From positions 372,001 through 436,000 of the forward strand of contig NZ_KE383929.1 in NCBI RefSeq assembly GCF_000422825.1: 64,000 nucleotides of DNA, written 5' to 3'. Position 1 is the stretch's first letter, and every line of letters begins with the position of its first letter. The position numbers were made by a program, and so were the translations under genes. The DNA comes from Nocardioides insulae DSM 17944. Lineage in GTDB: Bacteria > Actinomycetota > Actinomycetes > Propionibacteriales > Nocardioidaceae. The notes below the pieces were generated by a model that saw only the letters and a program-made list of their open reading frames with translations, was not told the DNA's origin and did not search any database. This document shows positions 45,227-53,187 of this stretch, piece by piece.

Positions 45227-48144
45227 CCGTCCTCCCCAGACTGGTCGTGGCGGCCCCCGCCTCCGGCCACGGCAAGACCACCGTCGCCACCGGCCTGATG
45301 GCCGCGCTCGCCGCCCGGGGGCTCCGGGTGAGCCCACACAAGGTCGGCCCCGACTACATCGACCCGGGCTACCACGCGCTCGCGACCGGGCGGCCCGGGC
45401 GCAACCTGGACCCGTTCCTGGTCGGTGAGCACCGGGTGACCCCCCTGCTCCTCCACGGTGCGCGTACGGCGGACCTCGCCGTGATCGAGGGCGTGATGGG
45501 CCTCTACGACGGCCGCCTCGGCACCGGCGGAGAGGCCTCGACCGCCCACGTCGCGGCGCTCACGGACTCTCCGGTGATCCTGGTCGTCGACGTCTCCCAC
45601 GCCGCACGCACCCACGCGGCCGCGGTGGCCGGGCTGGCCTCGTTCGACCGCCGCATCCGGATCGGCGGCGTCGTCCTGAACCGGGCCGGCTCCGCCCGGC
45701 ACGCCGACGAGGTCGGCAGCGCCATCCGCGACCTCGGCATCCCGGTGCTGGGTTCGGTCCCCCGCGACGCGGACCTGCACACACCCTCCCGGCATCTCGG
45801 TCTGATCCCCGCCGCCGAACGCGCTTCCTCCACCGACCTGGTGACCCGCCTGGCCGAGGTGGTCACCCGGCACGTCGACCTGGACGCCGTCCTCGACCTG
45901 GGGCGTAGCGCCCCGCCACTGGACACCCCGCGTTGGGACCCCGTCGCCGAGATCGCCCTTCCGCCCACGTCGACGGCCGCCGTCGTCCCGCCGGCAGAAT
46001 GCGTCGATGCCGGCCCCGCGGTCACGACCCCCACCGGGATCCTCCCGACGGCCGAAGCTCCCGGGGCACCACGCCCCGTCGTCGCGATCGCCTCGGGCCC
46101 CGCCTTCACCTTCGGCTACGCCGAGCACACCGAACTCCTGCGAGCCGCGGGGTGTGAACCGGTCCTCTTCGACCCGCTCACCGCCCGCTCCCTGCCGGAG
46201 GGAACCGTCGGCCTGATCCTGGGCGGCGGCTTCCCGGAGGAGTACGCCGCCCGACTCGCCGCCAACACGGGCCTGCTCGAAGCCCTCCGCGACGCGATCC
46301 TGGCCGGCCTCCCCACCACGGCGGAGTGTGCCGGGATGCTCGCGCTGTGCCGCTCCCTGGACGGGCACCCGATGGCCGGCGTCCTCGACGCGACCGCCGC
46401 GATGAGCCCCCGCCTCACCCTCGGCTACCGCGAGGCCACCGCTCTCACCGACAGCCCTCTCGCCCCGGGCGGGACGCGGGTCCACGGGCACGAGTTCCAC
46501 CGCACCCGGGTGGTGCCCGGTGACCACTCCCGCCACGGCACCGCCTGGCGGCTCCCCGGCGGACCGGAGGGCTTCGCGGGGCCGACCCTGCATGCGTCGT
46601 ACCTCCATCTGCACCCCGCCGGCCACCCCGACACCGTCGCGAGCTTCGCCCGCACCGTCCACCAGTGGGTCGCCCGCCCCGCTGGTGTGCACCTGCATCC
46701 CGTCGAGTCGGTCCTCCCGGACCGTCGAGTCGGTCCTCCCGGACCGTCGAGTCGGTCCTCCCGGACCGTCGAGTCGGTCCTCCCGGACCGTCGAGTCGGT
46801 CCTCCCAGACCGTCGAGTCGGTCCTCCCGGACCGTCGAGTCGGACCTCACTGACCGTCGAATCGGACCTCCCGGACCGTCCGAGAGCGTGCCGCCCGCTG
46901 CCCCCGCATCGCGGGGTCCGGCGGACCCCCTCCGCCACCACGGGGACCGGGAGACCGGCGCGGGTCTGCTCGACTTCGCGGTCAACGTGTACGCCGGACC
47001 GCGGCCGCGCTGGCTGGACCAGGCCCTGCTCGCTTCGCTCGACGAGGCCGCCCGCTACCCGGATCCGGGTCGGGCGCGGGACGCGATCGCGGCCCGGCAC
47101 GGACGCCCACCTGCGGAGGTGCTGCCGACCGCCGGAGCGGCCGAGGCCTTCACCCTGGTCGCCCGCCTCAGGCGCTGGCAGCGTGCGGTCGTGGTCCACC
47201 CGCAGTTCACCGAGCCGCACGCGGCCCTCGAACAGGCCGGCACCGCGGTCACCCCGGTGCACTGCCGAGAAGAGGACGGCTTCGCGCTGGATCCTGGCCT
47301 GGTGCCCGACGACGCCGACCTGGTGGTCATCGGCAATCCGACCAACCCCACCGGCGTCCTGCATCCGGCCGAAACCATCCGCGGTCTGCTCCGGCCGGGA
47401 CGGGTCGTACTCGTCGACGAGGCGTTCCTGGACGCCGTCCCCGGCGAGTCCGAGTCCCTCGCCGGGGAACGCGCCGACGGCCTGCTCGTGTCTCGCAGCC
47501 TCACCAAACACTGGTCGATCCCCGGCATCCGGGCCGGCTACCTACTCGGCGATCCCGACCTCCTCGCCGATGCGGAGCGTGGCCAGACCCCCTGGTCGGT
47601 GTCGTCCACCGCGCTGGCCGCGATGGTCGTCTGTTCCGGGGAGACTGCCGCGGCCGAAGGACGGCGTCGCGCCGAGACGCTCACTGGTTGGCGCGTCGAC
47701 CTGGCCGCCGCCCTGACCGCACGAGGGATCCCCGTGGTGGCTGGGGTCGCCCCGTTCGTCCTGGCCCGGGTGGGCCCGCACGCCCATGCGCAGCTGCGCG
47801 GACTCGGTGTGGCGGTACGTCGCGCCGACACCTTCCCGGGCCTGGATGGCAACTGGGTTCGGATCGCGGCCCGTCCGCCCGAACAGGTCGCCGTCCTTCT
47901 CGCTGCTCTCGACCGGCTCCCCTCCTCCGCCTCGTCGTCTCGAACGGTCGGGGTGAGGGGTGCCTCGAGGCGCATTGGATCGACGGCCCCGGACGCCCAC
48001 GTCGGCGCGACGGGAGAGCCGACTCAACCGTCCGCGAGGGCCGACTCAACGACCCGCGACGCGCGACTCGACGATCCACGAGGCCCGACTCAACCGTCCG
48101 GGAAGCCCGACTCAACCGTCCGGGAGGAACGAGTCGGTGGGTGA
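45223..48144 (+). CDS. cobB-cobC: Fused cobyrinic acid a,c-diamide synthase and CobC-type PLP enzyme
   Basis: A single 973-codon frame. Residues 1-490 are CobB: VVAAPASGHGKTTVATGLMAALAARGLRVSPHKVGPDYIDPGYH, VIEGVMGLYDGRLGTGG, and the glutaminase domain with TTAECAGMLAL, Cys369, and HGHEFHRTRVV. It amidates the a and c side chains with ATP and glutamine. Residues 494-552 are encoded by eight 22-bp repeats. Residues 565-905 are a class I/II aminotransferase-fold enzyme (LRHHGDRETGAGLLDFAVNVY, NPTNPTGVL, SRSLTKHWSIPGIRAGYLLG with PLP-Lys762) of the Rv2231c/CobC family, thought to make aminopropanol phosphate from threonine phosphate. The last 40 residues are again repeat-encoded. GTG 46888 could start a separate CobC, but no stop closes CobB. 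Confidence 0.85.
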   Translation: MTVLPRLVVAAPASGHGKTTVATGLMAALAARGLRVSPHKVGPDYIDPGYHALATGRPGRNLDPFLVGEHRVTPLLLHGARTADLAVIEGVMGLYDGRLGTGGEASTAHVAALTDSPVILVVDVSHAARTHAAAVAGLASFDRRIRIGGVVLNRAGSARHADEVGSAIRDLGIPVLGSVPRDADLHTPSRHLGLIPAAERASSTDLVTRLAEVVTRHVDLDAVLDLGRSAPPLDTPRWDPVAEIALPPTSTAAVVPPAECVDAGPAVTTPTGILPTAEAPGAPRPVVAIASGPAFTFGYAEHTELLRAAGCEPVLFDPLTARSLPEGTVGLILGGGFPEEYAARLAANTGLLEALRDAILAGLPTTAECAGMLALCRSLDGHPMAGVLDATAAMSPRLTLGYREATALTDSPLAPGGTRVHGHEFHRTRVVPGDHSRHGTAWRLPGGPEGFAGPTLHASYLHLHPAGHPDTVASFARTVHQWVARPAGVHLHPVESVLPDRRVGPPGPSSRSSRTVESVLPDRRVGPPRPSSRSSRTVESDLTDRRIGPPGPSESVPPAAPASRGPADPLRHHGDRETGAGLLDFAVNVYAGPRPRWLDQALLASLDEAARYPDPGRARDAIAARHGRPPAEVLPTAGAAEAFTLVARLRRWQRAVVVHPQFTEPHAALEQAGTAVTPVHCREEDGFALDPGLVPDDADLVVIGNPTNPTGVLHPAETIRGLLRPGRVVLVDEAFLDAVPGESESLAGERADGLLVSRSLTKHWSIPGIRAGYLLGDPDLLADAERGQTPWSVSSTALAAMVVCSGETAAAEGRRRAETLTGWRVDLAAALTARGIPVVAGVAPFVLARVGPHAHAQLRGLGVAVRRADTFPGLDGNWVRIAARPPEQVAVLLAALDRLPSSASSSRTVGVRGASRRIGSTAPDAHVGATGEPTQPSARADSTTRDARLDDPRGPTQPSGKPDSTVREERVGG
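46702..46877 (+). repeat. 22-bp tandem array (eight units) inside the cobB-cobC frame
   Basis: Eight contiguous units (46702, 46724, 46746, 46768, 46790, 46812, 46834, 46856, each 22 long) in minus orientation of the family. Five are identical, one has a single change, and the last two diverge. Each holds the inverted repeat GGTCC-TCCC-GGACC. Because 22 is not divisible by three, successive units are read in rotating frames, giving a 22-residue protein period (ESVLPDRRVGPPGPSSRSSRTV-like). Confidence 0.95.
48021..48130 (+). repeat. 22-bp tandem array (five units) at the 3' end of the cobB-cobC frame
   Basis: Units at 48021-48042, 48043-48064, 48065-48086, 48087-48108 and 48109-48130, each beginning GACTCAAC or GACTCGAC and mostly continuing CGTCCGGGA or CGTCCGCGA. 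The frame stays open through all five and stops 14 bases later, 21 bases before cobD. Confidence 0.92.
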
Positions 48145-48165
48145 ACGGGTGGAGGTCACGGGATC

Positions 48166-49131
48166 GTGAGCGCTGAGCGGGCGATCGGGATCATGGTGGG
48201 GGTGGCTGCGGACCGGATCCTGGGGGACCCTGCCCGGTGGCATCCGGTGGCCGGCTTCGGTCGACTCGCGACCGGTCTCGAGACAGCGATGTACGCCGAC
48301 CGGCGGAGCCGAGGCGCGGCGTACGTGCTCGTGCTCGTCGGGGGCACCACCGCGGCTGCGGCCCTCGCCGAGCGTCGGGGCGGACACCGGTGCGCCAGGA
48401 CCATGGTCACCGCGGCCGTCACCTGGGCGGTGCTCGGTGGTCGTTCGCTGGACCGGGAGGCCGCCCGGGTGACGGCCCATCTGGCCTCCGGCGACCTCGA
48501 CGCGGCCCGGCGGCAGCTGACCCACCTGGTCGGACGCGATCCGAGCGCACTGGACGCCGACGGGGTGGCCCGCGCGGTCGTGGAGTCGGTCGCGGAGAAC
48601 ACCTCCGACGCCGTCGTGACGCCCCTCGTGTGGGGCGCCCTCCTCGGCGTACCCGGTCTGGTGCTCCACCGCACCGCCAACACGCTCGATGCGATGGTGG
48701 GCCACCACAGCACGCGCTACGAACGCTTCGGCTGGGCCGCTGCCCGCCTGGACGACCTCCTCGGCCTCCCCGGCTCCCGGCTCACCGCGATCCTGGCCAC
48801 GGCGCTCGGTCCTGATCCACGGGGCGCGCTGAGAGCGTGGCGACGCGATGCGGCGGCCCACCCGAGCCCTAACGCCGGCGTGGTGGAGGCGGCCTTCGCC
48901 GGAGCACTCGGGCTCCGGCTCGGGGGGCGCACTGTCTACCCGCACCGGGTCGAGCACCGCCCCGTCCTCGGCGACGGCCGCCCGCCCCGACCGGCCGACA
49001 TCCCCCGCGTACGACGACTCGCGACCCGGGTCGGGGTTGCCTCGGGAGTGGGCGCCGGGCTGGTCGCGGGCCTGGTCACCGGTGGGTTGGGCCGGACCGC
49101 CCGCCGACGTCTGCGCCCACTCGACGCCTGA
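48166..49131 (+). CDS. cobD: Adenosylcobinamide-phosphate synthase (CobD/CbiB)
   Basis: This membrane enzyme joins aminopropanol (phosphate) to adenosylcobyric acid. The 321 residues have IMVGVAADRILGDPARWHPVAGFGRLATGLE, LVGRDPSALDADGVARAVVESVAENTSDAVVTPLVWGALLGVPGLVLHRTANTLDAMVGHHSTRYERFGWAAARLDDLLGLPGSRLTAIL and SPNAGVVEAAFAGALGLRLGG, with four or five hydrophobic segments. GTG 48166 has GGAGG about 11 bases upstream. It follows the repeat tail of the fused gene and precedes a strong palindromic terminator. Its partner CobC is the C-terminal half of the upstream fusion. Confidence 0.95.
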   Translation: MSAERAIGIMVGVAADRILGDPARWHPVAGFGRLATGLETAMYADRRSRGAAYVLVLVGGTTAAAALAERRGGHRCARTMVTAAVTWAVLGGRSLDREAARVTAHLASGDLDAARRQLTHLVGRDPSALDADGVARAVVESVAENTSDAVVTPLVWGALLGVPGLVLHRTANTLDAMVGHHSTRYERFGWAAARLDDLLGLPGSRLTAILATALGPDPRGALRAWRRDAAAHPSPNAGVVEAAFAGALGLRLGGRTVYPHRVEHRPVLGDGRPPRPADIPRVRRLATRVGVASGVGAGLVAGLVTGGLGRTARRRLRPLDA

Positions 49132-49157
49132 CCCGCATCCGAGACCCGGGTGAGAAG

Positions 49158-49191
49158 GGTCGAGCCGGCGCACATGTGCGCCGGCTCGACC
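49158..49191. terminator. Perfect 34-base palindrome between cobD and the convergent membrane-protein gene
   Basis: Bases 49158-49174 are the exact reverse complement of 49175-49191 with no loop gap (hairpin would open a few central pairs). It lies 26 bases after cobD and 41 bases before the stop of the convergent gene, fitting a bidirectional terminator. Confidence 0.8.
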
Positions 49192-49232
49192 GTTCGCTGG
49201 GTCGGTGCGGTTGAGCACCTACCCAGCGGGGC

Positions 49233-50213
49233 TCACTGCACCTGCCAGTACTCGGCTTCCTCGTCGTCGAAGGAGAACGACTCCTCCACGGCGATGGTGG
49301 CGCCGTCCAGCGCAGCCGGCGGCACGTCGAAGCAGACGTCACCGGTGGCGGTCCCGCCGGCTTGCAGATCGGGCTCAGCGGAGAGTTCGCTCTCCAGGGT
49401 CGCGCTGCAGGTACTGGTCGAGTACATCCGGTGGTCGGAGCCAGCCAGCTGCACGTCGAGGTCGAGCCACGGAGTGCCGGTCTCGTCGCCTTCGTAGGTC
49501 GCGGTGACGCTGACCAAGACGTACTGCCCCTCGGCCGGCTCGTTGAACTCGTTGGCCGCAGCGATCTGGTCGGTGGCGTCGAGCACCACCCGGTCGACCG
49601 AGACGGTGTAGTCGCCGACGTCGGCCTGGGTGCCCAGCGGCGCGGCCTCCGCTGCGGCCTCCTGCTGGTCGTCGCTCTGGGAGGTGTTGCCGTCCGCGGC
49701 ATCCTCGATGGCGTCGCCCGCGCTGTCGAGGAGCGCGCCGAAGAGCACGTTCACCACGATCACGCCGACGAGCGCGATCACGCTGATGATCATCGCTCCG
49801 GCCGCCATCCCCTTGCCGCCCGCATTGCCCTTACGGGCCCGCACGAACCCGATGACGCCGAGCACCAGGGCCACCACGGCCAGGAGCGCCGCGAAGAGGT
49901 TGACGATGGGAATCCAGCACATCAGCAGGGCGAGAATCGCGAGCACCAGGGCGGTGATCGCCAGTCCGCTGCCCTTGGAGGCGTTCTGCTGCGGCTGCCA
50001 CTGACCGTATGCCGGCGGCTGACCGTATCCCGGCTGACCGTACACCGGCTGCTGCCAATAGGCAGGAGGTTGAGGCTGACCCGACCACTCGGGCTGCCCA
50101 GGGGCTCCCGGCGGGGGCGGCGGCACGGCCCCCGGCGGCGGGGGCGGCGGCACCGCCCCGGACTGCTCGTCGGGGCCCTGGGGCGGCGGCGGCGGGGGCG
50201 TGGGCGAAGACAT
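49233..50213 (-). CDS. DUF4190-type membrane protein with DUF4352-like extracellular domain
   Basis: The 326-residue protein begins with a Pro/Gln/Tyr-rich cytosolic tail (PPPPPPQGPDEQS, WQQPVYGQPGYGQPPAYGQWQPQ), has two hydrophobic helices typical of DUF4190 (ITALVLAILALLMCWIPIVNLFAALLAVVALVLGVIGFVRA and AAGAMIISVIALVGVIVVNVLFGALL), then an acidic linker and a beta-rich domain, VGDYTVSVDRVVLDATDQIAAANEFNEPAEGQYVLVSVTATYEG, in the pattern of DUF4352. Two cysteines could form a disulfide outside. AGGAG lies 9 bases before the ATG. Function unknown; it separates cobD from cobK, with no sign of a role in cobalamin. Confidence 0.82.
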   Translation of the reverse strand: MSSPTPPPPPPQGPDEQSGAVPPPPPPGAVPPPPPGAPGQPEWSGQPQPPAYWQQPVYGQPGYGQPPAYGQWQPQQNASKGSGLAITALVLAILALLMCWIPIVNLFAALLAVVALVLGVIGFVRARKGNAGGKGMAAGAMIISVIALVGVIVVNVLFGALLDSAGDAIEDAADGNTSQSDDQQEAAAEAAPLGTQADVGDYTVSVDRVVLDATDQIAAANEFNEPAEGQYVLVSVTATYEGDETGTPWLDLDVQLAGSDHRMYSTSTCSATLESELSAEPDLQAGGTATGDVCFDVPPAALDGATIAVEESFSFDDEEAEYWQVQ

Positions 50214-50305
50214 CGGAGGGACTCCTGGCTCAGAGTGAAGGTAACGGGTCGAATCTTGCCGCACGTCACCGACATTCTCGCCGCCGACGCAAGAAAGCTG
50301 GCTGT

Positions 50306-51037
50306 TCAGACGCCCCTCAGGCGTAGCCAGGCGAGCGCGTCCTCGACCGCGTGGACGGTCCGTACGCCGGCCGGACCGGGCGGCCGGCGTACGACGACGA
50401 CCGGGACGCCGAGCTGCGAGGCGGCCTCCAGCTTGGGCCAGGTGTAGGTGCCGCCGGAGTCCTTGGTGACCAGGACGTCGGCCCGATGCTCCCGGAACAG
50501 GTCCACCTCGGAGTCGAGCCGGTAGGGTCCGCGGCTGGTGACCAGCCGCCACCCGAGCGGCAGTTCCAGGGTCGGCGGGTCCACCACCCGGGCCAGGACG
50601 GCGTGCTCCCCCAGCGCCGGCACGAACCGGCCGAGCTCCTGGCGGCCCACCGTCACGAACGGACGCCGCCCCAGCTCCGCGGCCAGGCTGGCGGCCGCGT
50701 CGTGGTCGTCGACCCAGTGCCACCGTCCCTCCGGGTCGGGCCACCCGGGCCGCTCCAGCCGCAGCAGCGGCAGGTCCTCGAGAGCGCAGGCGGCAGCCGC
50801 GTTCGCGCTCATGCCGAGCGCGAAGGGGTGGGTCGCGTCGACCACCGCGTCGAATTCGGCCAGCGCGTCCCGCAGCCCCGCCACGCCCCCGAAGCCACCG
50901 ATCCGCACCGGGCCGACCGGCAGCCGGGGTCTGGCCACCCGTCCGGCCAGGGAGCTCGTCACGTCCACCCCGTCGGCGACCAACCGGGCGGCGAGCTCCC
51001 GCGCCTCGGAGGTGCCCCCGAGCAGGAGCACCCTCAT
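50306..51037 (-). CDS. cobK: Precorrin-6A reductase
   Basis: CobK reduces precorrin-6A to 6B with NADPH. The 243-residue protein starts [34 protein letters not shown] and has [74 protein letters not shown] and [33 protein letters not shown], all family blocks. Last gene of the cobN-cobF-cobQ-cobK operon; the ATG overlaps the cobQ stop by 4 bases. Confidence 0.96.
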   Translation of the reverse strand: MRVLLLGGTSEARELAARLVADGVDVTSSLAGRVARPRLPVGPVRIGGFGGVAGLRDALAEFDAVVDATHPFALGMSANAAAACALEDLPLLRLERPGWPDPEGRWHWVDDHDAAASLAAELGRRPFVTVGRQELGRFVPALGEHAVLARVVDPPTLELPLGWRLVTSRGPYRLDSEVDLFREHRADVLVTKDSGGTYTWPKLEAASQLGVPVVVVRRPPGPAGVRTVHAVEDALAWLRLRGV

Positions 51038-52455
51038 CGCGCACCCCCGACCACGGGCAGGCCCGGGACGCCGTCACGGGCCAGCGCGAGCAGGGCGTCC
51101 AGGTCGAGGTGCTCCTCGACCAGGTCGCCGAGCAGGTCGAGCCGCCGCTCCCGCGCGGCCGGGAAGGAGGCCGTGGAGGCCACCCCCAGCGCCTCGGTGA
51201 GGTACGCCGACCGGGCAGCGTCGTCCTCGAGGCTGCCGTGCACCATCGTGCCGGTCACCGCACCCGAGCGGGTCTCTCCCGTGACCCGGCCATGATGGAT
51301 CTCGTAGCCGGCCGGCTCGTGCAGCACCAGGTTCTTCTCCACCTCGAAGGTGGTGGTGAGTTCGAGCAGTCCGAGCCCCTCGACGCGGACCCCGGCGGTC
51401 CCCTCGACCCCGTCGGGGTCCGCGATCCAGGCGCCGAGCATCTGACATCCGCCGCAGACACCCAGCACCGGCCGACCGGCGCGGGCGTGCCGCACGATCG
51501 CCTCGTCCAGCCCACGCTTCCGCAGCCAGGCGAGGTCAGCGATGGTGGCCCGGGTGCCGGGCAGCACCACCAGATCCGCGTCGGCGAGCCGCCGAGGATC
51601 CGAGACGAAGACGACGTCCAGGCCGGGTTCCAGCCCGAGCGCGTCGAGGTCGGTGAAGTTGCTGATCCGCGGTAGCCGCACCACCGCCACCCGCTTCACG
51701 CCGATCGGATCCGGGGACCGGCGACCGTCCAGGTCGAGGGCGTCCTCGGAGTCCAGCCACAGGTCGGGGTGCCACGGCAGGACGCCGTACGTCGGCCGTC
51801 CGGTACGTCGTTCGAGGTCGTCGAGCCCGGGCCGCAGCAGTCCGACGTCGCCGCGGAACTTGTTCGCCACGAAGCCCGCCACCAACCGCTGGTCCTCAGG
51901 ATCGAGCAGCGCCACCGTGCCGAAGCTCGATGCGAACCAGCCGCCCCGGTCGATGTCGCCGACGACCAGCGTGGGCACCTCGCCGTGCCGGGCAAGGCCC
52001 ATGTTGACGTAGTCGCTGGCCCGCAGATTGATCTCGGCCGGGCTGCCGGCCCCCTCGGCCACGACCAGGTCGAACCGCGAGCGGAGGTCGTCGAAGGCCG
52101 CGAACGCGCTGCGGGCCAACCGCTCCCGCCCGCCGGTGAAGTCGCGGGCGCTCAGCTCCCCGTCGGGCCGTCCCCTTCGCACCACGTGACTGCGACGGTC
52201 GCTGCCCGGTTTGAGCAGGACGGGGTTCATCGCCACCTCGGGCGCCACCAGCGCCGCGCGCGCCTGCACCCACTGCGCCCGCCCGATCTCACCCGGCCCG
52301 TCGGGACCGGCGACCACCATCGAGTTGTTGGACATGTTCTGCGCCTTGTACGGCGTTACCGCGAGCCCCCGCCGTGCGAACGCGCGGCACAACCCCGTCG
52401 TGACCACGCTCTTGCCGGCGTCCGAGGTGGTGCCGGCGATCAGCAGCGCGGTCAC
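51034..52455 (-). CDS. cobQ: Cobyric acid synthase
   Basis: CobQ amidates side chains b, d, e and g of adenosylcobyrinic acid a,c-diamide with ATP and glutamine. The 473 residues have [45 protein letters not shown] (P-loop), [57 protein letters not shown], then the triad glutaminase domain with [10 protein letters not shown] (nucleophile Cys) and a late [14 protein letters not shown] 52455 overlaps the cobF stop, and the stop overlaps cobK. Confidence 0.97.
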   Translation of the reverse strand: MTALLIAGTTSDAGKSVVTTGLCRAFARRGLAVTPYKAQNMSNNSMVVAGPDGPGEIGRAQWVQARAALVAPEVAMNPVLLKPGSDRRSHVVRRGRPDGELSARDFTGGRERLARSAFAAFDDLRSRFDLVVAEGAGSPAEINLRASDYVNMGLARHGEVPTLVVGDIDRGGWFASSFGTVALLDPEDQRLVAGFVANKFRGDVGLLRPGLDDLERRTGRPTYGVLPWHPDLWLDSEDALDLDGRRSPDPIGVKRVAVVRLPRISNFTDLDALGLEPGLDVVFVSDPRRLADADLVVLPGTRATIADLAWLRKRGLDEAIVRHARAGRPVLGVCGGCQMLGAWIADPDGVEGTAGVRVEGLGLLELTTTFEVEKNLVLHEPAGYEIHHGRVTGETRSGAVTGTMVHGSLEDDAARSAYLTEALGVASTASFPAARERRLDLLGDLVEEHLDLDALLALARDGVPGLPVVGGAR

Positions 52456-53180
52456 GGTGCCTGCAGCAGGTAGATGTCCATCACCCAGCCGGTCGCCGCG
52501 CGCACCTGCTCACGGGCGGATTCGATCTCTTCCAGGACGTCGCGGACCCGCCCCGCCACCAGCGCCTCCTCGGGGCGTCCCAGGTTCGCGCCCCACCAGA
52601 TCCGCCACTCCTCGAGGCCGTCGAGTCGCAGGGTGCGGTTCAGCATGACCGCGATGTTGGTCAGCCCGGCGTCGACCGCCTCGCCCAACCGCCGGCCGGT
52701 GGTGACGTGCAAGGGCTGTCCCACGTCGTGCAGCACGATCCGGTGACGCGCGGCGAGCAGTTGCAGCGCGCTGATCCCAGGCAGGACGTCGTAGTCGACC
52801 GACACCGTGCCGCGTGCCGCGATCGCCTCGATGATCCGGATGGTGGAGTCGTAGAACGCCGGGTCGCCCCAGACCAGGAAGGCCGCGCTGCCCTGCCGCT
52901 GGGCCAGCACGGATTCGTACGCCGCGACCCGCGCCGCGTGCCAGTCGGCGACCGCGCCGACGTAGCCACCGTCCCCGACCGGTTCGCGGTCCCGGGACGG
53001 GTCGGGGACCGCGACCACCGGTAGGTCGTAGTGGTCGGCGACCTCGCGTCGCAGGGCCAGGAGGGCGTCGTCGCCGGACTTCTCCGCTGCGACGACGTAG
53101 TCGCAGGCGCGCAGAGCGGCCGCGGCCTCGGGGGTGACGTGCTGCGGTCCCATTCCGATGCCGATGATGTGGACCTTCAT
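52452..53180 (-). CDS. cobF: Precorrin-6A synthase (deacetylating)
   Basis: CobF methylates C1 and releases the acetyl group, a step unique to the aerobic path. The 242-residue SAM methyltransferase reads VHIIGIGMGPQHVTPEAAAALRACDYVVAAEKSGDD, PVVAVPDPSRDREP, AAFLVWGDPAFYDSTIRIIEAI, YDVLPGISALQLLAARHRIVLHDVGQPLHVTTGRRL, and EEWRIWWGANLGRPEEALV, all CobF-specific. ATG 53180 is 7 bases after the cobN stop; an upstream in-frame ATG at 53210 would overlap cobN. Confidence 0.97.
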   Translation of the reverse strand: MKVHIIGIGMGPQHVTPEAAAALRACDYVVAAEKSGDDALLALRREVADHYDLPVVAVPDPSRDREPVGDGGYVGAVADWHAARVAAYESVLAQRQGSAAFLVWGDPAFYDSTIRIIEAIAARGTVSVDYDVLPGISALQLLAARHRIVLHDVGQPLHVTTGRRLGEAVDAGLTNIAVMLNRTLRLDGLEEWRIWWGANLGRPEEALVAGRVRDVLEEIESAREQVRAATGWVMDIYLLQAP

Positions 53181-53187
53181 CCTGCTC

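Noticed and set aside
46702..46877. CRISPR array
   Set aside because: The 22-bp units are contiguous with no spacers, vary in their second half, and there are no cas genes. The same applies to the other arrays of this family.
46888..48144. Separate cobC gene starting at GTG 46888
   Set aside because: Possible, but the cobB frame has no stop before it, and no clear ribosome site precedes the GTG. I kept a fusion as the main call and noted this alternative.
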